From positions 145,134,127-145,198,126 of the forward strand of contig NC_134833.1 in NCBI RefSeq assembly GCF_004210375.1: 64,000 nucleotides of DNA. The letters are read 5' to 3'. The first letter of the stretch is position 1; every line of letters starts with the position of its first letter. Of the stretch, positions 56,195 to 64,000 are shown one piece after another. This stretch comes from Tachypleus tridentatus (taxonomy: Eukaryota; Arthropoda; Merostomata; Xiphosura; Limulidae). Made by a program: the position numbers and the translations under genes. Below the pieces are notes generated by a model. That model did no database searches, was not told where the DNA came from, and saw only the letters and a list, made by a program, of their open reading frames with translations.

Positions 56195-56814
56195 CTGAAA
56201 AGAAAACAAATAAACATTGAAACAAATAACCACTGTTTGTTAAACCAGTTCAGTTAATGATGTCAGAAATGTTTTCCTTTCCAAACTCAACGGTTTCTTA
56301 ATTGGCTTTCCAAATACATCTAAAACACGGTGAAACTTATTAAAAATAATTAAAACAGTTTGTGTATTCAAGTGTAAAGTAATATCATTCTAAACTTATT
56401 AAATCTCAAGCTAATAGCCCTCTCTAATTATAAGGTATTTGAAGTAAAGGTTTTTTGTATGAAGTATACTTGTATTAATGAAACAACAGCTTAGTTTGTT
56501 CTGTTACAACAAACAATACACTATTTCTAGCCAGGATCGAAATTAGAATTCATGCGACCATGAAAAAGAGAACAATTGGAACTTCACTTAATCTCCATGT
56601 CAAGACTTGTTACAAGACCTAAACAAGGGTCATCCGAAAATTTCTTACACATAATATTCTAAGAATTAAAAGTTGAAAGCCCTGGAGATATCTGACACAT
56701 ATCTCTGTTTAAAGCTATAGGTATAAGGCTGGAAAAAGATATTGTTTATTTTAGGCATTATGGGAAAAGTTTTGAAATGTTCCCTTGCATTTAAAAGAAT
56801 TTTTGGAGCCAGTA

Positions 56815-56950
56815 TACGCTACTTATGCCCACAGTGGTAAATGGCGTTTTTGTGGACTTACAACGCTAGAAACCAACCTTGTTTTGATACCCGTGGTGGG
56901 CAGAGCACAGATAACCCATTGTTTAACTTTGTACTTAAAATACAAACAAA
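56815..56950 (+). mobile_element. SINE-2 copy, diverged
   Basis: CCCACAGTGGTAAATGGCG, TTACAACGCTAGAAACC, a worn B-box (TTTTGATACCC), then GGGCAGAGCACAGATAACCC and a tail ending in CAAACAAAC. Confidence 0.55.
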
Positions 56951-57524
56951 CTATTACTTATACGTAATTGTCAAGTAATGGATAATGATTGGTCATTGAG
57001 TGAGATCTTATTTTTTTAATACCTTTAGTATACTTATATCTTTGGTTTCAAAACATTTGATTTTCATACACAGTGCTTTCACCCTCTGCAAAGTTTCCAC
57101 ATTTTGTTGTCATCTGAGTTGCAAACATGAAATTTTTAAATGGGACTTTATACCTAGAATCTATACAATATACTCCACACTGATAAAACCTAAGAAAACA
57201 CTGATATTATGTAAGTTATATTTCTAAAGGAAATGATAATACTCTCAATTGATTAAGTACTCAACACCTTTGCTAAGGTAGCCACAAATCAGTTCAGGCG
57301 CAAAATATTAGTTTGAAAGATCACAAAATTAGTATAACTGTCTCTATCTGTGTGTAATCAAAATGATTTAAGTTGACTTCAAAGTAAATACATCTGCTCA
57401 AGCCACAACTCACATAGTGATACAACAAATCAACCGTGAAGACCAAGTAGCTTTCCAAACAAGTCAAGGATAAAATGGTAAAGATCAAGAGAAGGTTACA
57501 AGAAAATTTCAAAGTTGCTGATTA

Positions 57525-59129
57525 CACTATGTAAAACATTTTTTTTATTTTTCTTGTTCCTGGGCAGAAAGTGTTATTTTCCAATTGTTTATGGCTAAAG
57601 TAAATGGAAAATATCTATTTTTCTCTTCAAACTTTGCTTTTGTGACCTGGGCAATGAAATTTTCAAATTTATCTATTTTCCAGAACATTCCAGGTAGATT
57701 CAGAGCTGAGTAGCTGATAGAGAAATTTCTCGAAGATACAAGAATTTTCTAGAATGTTGTAGAACTTACGAGAATTTTCAAGAAACTTTTAGAATTTTCC
57801 AGAACTTTCCATAGTAATATATATATACAGGGGCTCACCACTCACCACTTAAGATTACTTTTAGCTGCCTAAGTGAACACATAGACCTATCTGATTTTAT
57901 CAAAGATGGCATCAAGAAGCTGCAAGCATTCTCCAGACGCATTCTGCTGTGTATGTGGCCAATTTATCAAGACAAGAGCGAAAAAGTATTCTGTGACAGC
58001 ATCTGCTAAAATGTGTTAAGCCTACAAGGCATATTTCAGCATGCTTGTCAGGGATCAAGACAAACCCTGGGCACCTCGTTTTACCTGGGAGCACTACAAA
58101 AAAACTCTAGAAGGTAAGACGGACAATTTTTTTTGCTTGAACATTAAGATTTTATATTATACAAATTATAAAACTATTAAAATTTAAATATATTTTATTT
58201 ATTTATATTTACTTTCCAATAGTATAGAAAAATATCACATAAAATATTTTGCATGAACCTCTTATACATTAGTTGTGGATAAAATAAATTTATTCTTCAT
58301 AATAATTTTATTTTGCTCTTTCGTAGGATGATACAAAGGACAAAAGAGAGCACTACAACAGGAAGTACTGGCCACAACTGACCGAGTTCTCTGTGGGTAG
58401 GCACAATGTCAAGTGTGAGCCACTAGTGAACCTTCAGAACCTTCAGTGTTATTCCCACCATTGCACATAAAATTGGGTCTTATGAAACAATTTGTCACAG
58501 CCCTTGATGAGGAGTCTTCAACCTTGAAGTACCTTCGAGACTCCTTCCCTAAGCTGTCTGAGGCAAAGGTCAAAGCTGGTGTCTTCGTTGGACCACAAAT
58601 AAAGATCCTGAAGTGCTCAGAATTCCTTAAGAAGCTCAGTATGAAGGAAAAAAAAGCTTAGGGCAGTTTTGTCACAGTGGTTCGGGGCTTCTTGGGCAAT
58701 CACAAGGCGAAAAGTATGTGGAACTGGTTGAGGCTCTGGTGAAAAACTACGGCAAAGTGGGATGCGGAATGTCCCTGAAAGTCCATATTCTTGACACTCA
58801 TCTTGATAATTCAAGGAGAACATGGGAGCATACTCAGAGAAGCAAGGCGAGCGCTTCCACTAAGATATACTGGACTTTGAACGCCGCATAAATTTGGTAT
58901 AAATACATGTAAATTTAGATTCATATGTTATTTTATTCAGACCTTATGTAATTGTAAATGTGCAAATTTGCCAGTTTTTACATAGAAAATAAGTTAATTT
59001 CTAAATTGTATTATCCAGGTCACAAAAGCAAAGTTTAAAGAGAACAATGACCATTTTCTGAACTTTTACAACATAAACAATTAAGAAATAACACATACTC
59101 TCCAGGAACAAAATTTGTGTTACATAGTA
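57525..59129 (+). mobile_element. CACTA-type DNA transposon inserted in the Tc1 element
   Basis: The left end CACTATGTAAAACA and right end (inverted) TACTATGTAACACA begin TIRs of about 120 bp (57525-57650 and 59015-59129) that share TTGTTCCTGG, AATTGTTTATG and AAACTTTGCTTTTGTGACC. TTA flanks both ends (57522-57524, 59130-59132). Removing the element and one TTA restores the usual Tc1 order, which proves the borders. Just inside the left TIR, AGAATTTTC-type motifs repeat (57735-57805), as subterminal repeats do in CACTA elements. The interior is a decayed gene (see 57907-58870). Confidence 0.82.
57907..58870 (+). pseudogene. Decayed gene of the uncharacterised cysteine-rich family, inside the CACTA-type element
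   Basis: Starts ATGGCATCAAGAAGC: MASRSCKHSPDAFCCVCGQF, a stop at the codon after KMC, then LVRDQDKPWAPRFTWEHYKK and TLEG. GGTAAGACGG there looks like a splice donor, and TTTCGTAG at 58318-58325 like an acceptor. After it: REHYNRKYWPQLTEFSVGRH, VLFPPLHIKLGLMKQFVTAL, FPKLSEAKVKAGVFVGPQIK, stop, then SFVTVVRGFLGNHKA and frameshifts to the end. As I remember the family, a long middle part is missing between the two exon-like blocks. A CxxC near the end of block 1 is lost (WEHY). It cannot make a working protein. No function is known to me; its position suggests a transposase or helper. Confidence 0.7.
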
Positions 59130-59950
59130 TTATCTCTTTGAGTGTGGTGAAGTCCATCATTAAGAAGTGGAATGTGCTTCATACAACACAGTCAGCATCC
59201 AGATCAGGCCATCCTTTCAAACTAAGCAGCCAGACTAGCCGGAAACTAGTTAGGAGTGCCACTGTAAAGCCAACACTTACAATGAAAGATCTGCATAACT
59301 CCATGTCTAGGATGGGAGTCAGTTTTGTACATCATCAGTATCTCGGTCCCTACACAAAGCTGGTCTGTATGGACGAGTGGAAAGAAAGACACCATTACTG
59401 AAAAAGAATCATCTTAAATTTCGTATGAAGTTTGCGGCAAATCACGTAAATGATGCTGCAGACACGTGGCAGAAGGTTTTGAGGTCATAAGAGAGAAATT
59501 GGAGCTTTTTAGTAAATTCAAAGCGTTGTGTCTGGTGCAAACCCAATATAGTACATTACCCAGTGAACACCATCCCAGCTGTTAAGCATGGTGGTGGCAG
59601 CATCATGTTATGGGGTGCTTCTCATCAGCATGAACAGTGAAGCTTGCCAGAATAGAGGGAAAATGATGGTGCAAACTACAGGCGAATCCTAGAGGAAAAC
59701 CTGCTTGAGTTAGACAAGAATCTAAAACTAGGTCGAAAATTCACATTTCTGAAGGACAATGATCCAAAATACAAGGCAAAAGCCACATTGGAGTGGATTC
59801 AATAGAAAGTGAATGTTATGGACTAGCCCAATCACAGTCCTGACGTGAATTCAATAGAAAATGTATAGTGAGACTTTAAGTTTGCAGTTCATCCTCAACG
59901 ACCTTATCAGAACTGAAGCAATTTTGTTAAGAAGAATGGGCAAAAATTAC
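59130..59950 (+). pseudogene. Tc1 transposase relic (3' part)
   Basis: The best frame runs 59132-59401, with the helix-turn-helix end and LHNSMSRMGVSFVHHQ. Beyond it the catalytic region is spread over several frames with stops (HPSC...[12 protein letters not shown] region at 59570-59620; FILNDLIRTEAI near 59890-59925). A dead cut-and-paste transposase. Confidence 0.75.
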
Positions 59951-59975
59951 ACCATCCCATTATGCAAGCCGGTAG

Positions 59976-60251
59976 TTTGTATGGTATTGAATTTCGAGCA
60001 AAACTACACGAGGGCTATCTGCGCTAGCCATTCCTAGTTTAGTCAGTGTAAGACTAGAGGAAAGGCAGCTATTCATCACCACCCACTGCCAACTTTTGGG
60101 GGACTCTTTTAAGAACCAATAGTGGGATTGACCGTAACATTATAACACCCTTACTGCTAAAACAACGAGCATGTTTGGTGCGAGGGGGATTCAAACTGGC
60201 GACCCTCAAATTACGTGTCGAGCGCCCTAACCACCTGGCCGTGCCGGGCCT
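59976..60251 (-). mobile_element. SINE-1 inserted in the Tc1 relic
   Basis: Complete minus-strand copy. Flanks AGCCGGTAG (59967-59975) and AGCTGGTAG (60252-60260) are a 9-bp duplication of Tc1 sequence with one mismatch. Confidence 0.88.
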
Positions 60252-60808
60252 AGCTGGTAGAGAACTAACAAAAATACTCACAGCAGAAACTGGTGCCAAA
60301 GGTGTTTTCATCACGTACTGACTTAAAGGACTGAATACTTATGTAATCAGCAAATTTCAAGATATATATTTACGTAACAGGTTTTGCTGGCATTCAGCCT
60401 TCTTCACACATAACAGTGTTAAGTTTGATCATTAGAGTTTTGAATGAAAACATGTTTATAAAACAAAATTGTTTATATTTGGTGAATTCAAATACTGTGA
60501 AAGTACCACTCTCTCTTTTAACATGGCTCATTAACAGCAAAAGAAATGCATCCTGTTTATTAATGTGTTTTTAGGGGAAAACTGTAGACGAGAATGACAC
60601 CGATCTTTTAAACTATATCACGTCATCATCATATATAAAAGTAAATTTTACATTGTGCTTATGTAAAAACAAATCAAAGATAATACATTCTACCTGATCA
60701 CCAAACGGTCAATTATGCCACGATAACAGTAATTATAGGTTTTAGATTTGTTCACTTTACAAGTTTCTAGTATTTTAATCTTGCTATTTACCATTATAAA
60801 CTTTCAGT

Positions 60809-61135
60809 CTTGCTTGTTTAACAGTACAGACTTCTGTAATTTTTCCATTTTAACAGTACAGACTTTACACTTTGACACTTTAAGAGTACATATTTTTATT
60901 CTTACAGCTTCAACAGTATGGGCTTTCAATCTTGTCACTTTAACAGTACAGGCTTTCAGTCTTGTCACTTTAACAATACAGACTTTTAATCTTGTCACTT
61001 TAACAGTACAGGCTTTCAATCTTGTCACTTTAACAGTATAGGCTTTCAACCTTGTCACTTTAACAGTACAGGTTTTCTATCTTGTCACTTTAACAGTACA
61101 GGTTTTCAATCTTGTCACTTCAACAGTACAGACTT
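60809..61135. repeat. 30-bp minisatellite, about 10 units
   Basis: Unit CTTGTCACTTTAACAGTACA then GGCTTTCAAT, clearest from 60930 to 61130 and decaying to the left. Since 30 is a multiple of three, one frame on each strand stays open (TVKVTRLKA repeats on the minus strand). These are not genes. Confidence 0.92.
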
Positions 61136-61239
61136 ATTTTTATCTTATCAGTAGAGGTTCTTAATATTTTTATTCTCACAAAAGGTTTTCTAATTCCCAT
61201 AATAAATTGTTAAAATCCCACTTTATGTGAATCCTACCT

Positions 61240-61310
61240 GTTTGTTCGTTTGTTTGTAAGAGTTTCATGCAAAGTTACACAAGAGCTAACGGATCGTAAT
61301 CTCAATGAGT
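61240..61310 (-). mobile_element. SINE-1 3'-end fragment, decayed
   Basis: GTTTGTTTGTAAGAGTTTCA and GCAAAGTTACACAAGAGCTA resemble the inverted 3' end of SINE-1. The rest is lost. Confidence 0.4.
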
Positions 61311-61449
61311 TTTGAACTAACAAAATATACATGAAACTAACCAGTGAACACCACCCATACTTAGACTACGTTCTTCAGACCTAACAACGGAATCCGGACA
61401 TCATTATTAAATGTTTCACTGTGGTGGTCTCTACTCTTATCAGCTAATT

Positions 61450-61535
61450 ACTAAAAATTTCACTCCCTTTAGTGGGCGCAGCATCGATAGCCCATTGTTT
61501 CTTTTGCGCTAAATCAAAGCAACCAAACCGTTTGT
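61450..61535 (+). mobile_element. SINE-2 3' fragment
   Basis: TTTAGTGGGCGCAGCATCGA and TAGCCCATTGTTTC followed by AATCAAAGCAACCAAAC match the 3' half of the SINE-2 family. Confidence 0.4.
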
Positions 61536-61539
61536 ATAT

Positions 61540-63600
61540 AAAACTGTGCGTTACTAAGTCTACCGATACACCTACTTAATATTCTACAACCAACATCATA
61601 AAGCAGATACATAAAGAAAGATCAAAAGAGAGATAAACAGCCTTCTTGTCCTTACTTGTTGTTTGATACAGACGTGATTCTTTATTTAAGATTGTATTTA
61701 GTAAGTTAATACGTTTTTCTTTTACCGTAAAGTAAAGAATAAACACAAATATGGGAAAGAAAAACATTATTAATGGAAGGGTCATGTGGTAATTGTCGGT
61801 GAATATAGTTATGTAAAAGAGTTTCATACATCTGCTCCCATAATAACAGGAGATTTGACAAGATATGATTATTGCACAACAATGCTAAATTACTGCCATG
61901 TTAGTGTAAGTCGAGGAACAGCAAATACTCTGGACACAAGTTGCAATATATAAAGATAAGAATCTTTATTGACCTAAAATAGAAAAGACCACAGTAACAC
62001 ACAAGAATAATAATTTGTTGTTAAATGTAGCTGAAAAAAAAAAAACACTATTTGTACTCGTCGAACTCTGCTACGATGGTAAGTCAATAAAAGTGCAAAC
62101 TTCGAAAATCAAACCAGAACTGTTTTGAAACCTGCATGTTAGTTTAAAAATAATTTGGGTTTCTTTGTCCTAGTGGCATCACCAAGTAACTATTTGCTCT
62201 CTCTTGACATTCGTCAATAGAATTTACTGGATGAGCTAGCTGAAGGACCTGAGTCCCTCTTGCGAGCCAAAAGGATAAAATCTGACACCACAGAGAAGGA
62301 AGAACAAGTCACAGATCTGATTCTGAGAAAATCTTAACTTTCTTTTGGGCCACGTGTTCTGTGTTAAACTTGTACATTCAGACTAAACACGAAACTGATC
62401 ATCAAAATTAATACTATAGGGAGAAAGAAACCAGTTAATTAAAAGTATCCATTCGAACACAGATTTAGGAAACGTAGTGCAGAAAATAATCATAATGGTC
62501 AACCCAAACCATCTCGAGCCAGTTTTATAAACGTTTCTGTATCATCTGTTTTCGTAGCAGGTCCTTACAGAAGCGAGTACATGCTAGCGAGAAACTTAAG
62601 CCCCAGTATATGAACTTTATCTCTGTAAAAGGATTATAACATGTTTACATCCTAACGACTATCGATTAGCACGAATACGATTGGCTACACACAATTTTGA
62701 AAAACTAGTTCAAGATACCTAAATAAAGATATATTCTTATTAGTCGTAAAGAAGTGAGAAATTACTAGTTAATTCAGCTGTGAGTACGACAGTTTTTCTA
62801 GTATATTTCACTCCTATTTACTCTAAAGACAAGCAGCAACATTGTTTTAAATTAGTCGTATAGTGAAAATGTTACGTCTGTTCCACCAATTAACGATCGC
62901 AGCTAACACTGAATATGTCAATGATAACATCTTAAATACAACATTACAAATAAGTGTTTTGGAAAAAAGCAAAACGGGAACATTCATACGTCAGACCTCT
63001 GACTTCACACGATGAAGTTGAAAATATGAGAAACATAATTTTATTTTTTTACTCTATTCAACCGACTTCTGAATGTATTTTACGTAACGGAAGTATTGGC
63101 TACAAGCCAATAATTATGATCCAGTTAATAATATCTAAAACCCGATTTCAAAGTAACATTAAAGTGGTACAGGTGCTGTCGTAATAGGAAAACTTCAGGA
63201 AGGAAGTTTTATCTCTTTCATAGAGCGAAACGTCAGCACAAGTAAATACAAAGTTTACGAGGCCTAATGATGGGGGAGAAAGCAAGGAATTCCTCTGGAA
63301 TATCAGTCACGTTGAGACTACTAGTTATGCCCTAAAGACAGGTTACGAGAACGAGTCGCAATGAGCATTGTCCGTTAAAATTAAATACAAACCTACTTCT
63401 CTCTGACATAGTTCGATTTTATCAAGCAACTCGCGGGCCAATCCAGTGGAAAAACGACTTTTATTATAAACAACACTCGCCGCTACAAAATATCTGCACA
63501 TATTCTCTGTTTATCTGAAACTGGAGTTTTTATGTACATTTATGATTTATACAAAGATATTTGGTCACATATTCAGTTTAATGAAATATATTAGTACAAC
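61540..63600. other. Upstream flank of the peptidase gene, no coding feature
   Basis: No repeat family or protein was recognised. 63380-63480 is slightly richer in CpG and, on the minus strand, has GATTGGCC and AGAGAAGTAG|GTTTGT, which could be a CCAAT-like box and an untranslated-exon donor. This is only a suggestion for the missing 5' exon. Confidence 0.25.
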
Positions 63601-63608
63601 AAGAATAG

Positions 63609-64000
63609 TAATAAACATTTGATACGTGTATGTAAAGTAATAAACACTTGATACGTGTATGTAAAGTAATAAACACTTGATACGTGTATGTACAGTAATA
63701 AACATTTGATACGTGTATGTACAGTAATAAACACTTGATACGTGTATGTAAAGTAATAAACACTTGATACGTGTATGTACAGTAATAAACATTTGATACG
63801 TGTATGTAAAGTAATAAACATTTGATACGTGTATGTAAAGTAATAAACATTTGATACGTGTATGTACAGTAATAAACGTTTGATACGTGTATGTACAGTA
63901 ATAAACATTTGATACGTATATGTACAGTAATAAACATTTGATACGTGTATGTACAGTAATAAACATTTGATACGTGTATGTAAAGTAATAAACATTTGAT
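63609..64000. repeat. 29-bp minisatellite, at least 13 units, running off the window
   Basis: Unit TAATAAACATTTGATACGTG then TATGTACAG. Two variable sites recur: ACAG or AAAG at the end, and CATTTG or CACTTG in the middle. Because 29 is not a multiple of three and the unit has no stop on the minus strand, three overlapping 119-134 codon frames appear there. They are artefacts. Confidence 0.95.

Larger units (their letters stand above)
57256..60510 (+). mobile_element. Decayed Tc1-like transposon hosting two later insertions
   Basis: Tc1-type left flank (AAGTACTCAACACC, CACAAATCAGTTCAGG) followed by a transposase relic that resumes after the CACTA-like element at 59130. Visible parts: VKSIIKKWNVLHTTQSASRS, SGHPFKLSSQTSRKLV (paired helix-turn-helix end), LTMKDLHNSMSRMGVSF, then [20 protein letters not shown] and CWGASHQ-like shreds in shifting frames to about 59950. 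A SINE-1 sits at 59976-60251. The right end is estimated; I could not match the terminal repeats exactly. Confidence 0.75.

Noticed and set aside
57907-58870. Functional gene for the cysteine-rich protein
   Set aside because: An in-frame stop after residue 37, lost cysteines, a missing middle part and frameshifts at the end show that it is dead.
60748-61058. Repetitive open frames on both strands (84 and 97 codons)
   Set aside because: Product of a 30-bp minisatellite whose length is a multiple of three.
63565-63995. Three overlapping 119-134 codon open frames on the minus strand
   Set aside because: They are a 29-bp tandem repeat without stops read in three frames. The peptides are one repeated motif and have no gene structure.
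63609-64000. Possible CRISPR array
   Set aside because: The repeats are directly adjacent with no unique spacers, and the genome is animal.

Overview
The window is animal nuclear DNA. It has short coding exons with GT/AG borders separated by kilobase-scale AT-rich introns, and it is packed with tRNA-derived SINEs, LINEs and small DNA transposons. The commonest repeat is a SINE of about 270 bp with a tRNA-Thr-like head. I associate its body sequence with horseshoe crabs (Xiphosura); with the arthropod-style exons this suggests a chelicerate, but that is a memory-based call.

There are two real host genes, arranged tail to tail. Positions 87-175 (+) are the last coding exon of glyoxalase I, with its 3'UTR and two AATAAA signals. 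Positions 56194-8864 (-) hold a complete 17-exon gene of the glutamate carboxypeptidase II / NAALADase family (M28B metallopeptidase). Spliced, it gives a 750-residue type II membrane protein, the same length as human GCPII. The zinc-site residues are all present: His377, Asp387, Glu424/Glu425, Asp453 and His551. Residues that bind acidic substrate in GCPII are replaced, and several stretches look more like NAALADL1. One base is missing in a seven-T run in exon 3, which breaks the frame as assembled.

Repeats by region: 3.8-7.3 kb, SINEs between the two genes. 10.9-11.3 kb, a MITE built on AACCGGTTA motifs. 14.1-22.3 kb (intron 13), a full but decayed LINE on the minus strand facing a broken plus-strand copy. 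23.3-28.7 kb, SINEs, a tiny hAT-like MITE, a 30-bp minisatellite and a perfect hairpin. 31.0-33.7 kb (intron 6), a DNA transposon with terminal inverted repeats of about 835 bp. 39.0-39.7 kb, a MITE inside a SINE, with a sister MITE copy at 55.1 kb. 42.4-47.9 kb (intron 3), two SINE fold-back structures, a nested MITE and SINE, and a Jockey-like LINE. 50-56 kb, further SINEs, one with a different 3' tail. 57.3-60.5 kb, a decayed Tc1 element interrupted by a CACTA-type element and a SINE. 60.8-61.1 and 63.6-64.0 kb, minisatellites.

The strongest candidate for something undescribed is the 1.6-kb element at 57525-59129. It has CACTA-type ends, TIRs of about 120 bp and a TTA target duplication inside a Tc1 gene. 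It carries a decayed copy of a cysteine-rich protein family that I know only as 'uncharacterised' in invertebrates, so that family may be transposon-encoded. A related fragment lies at 9801-9989.
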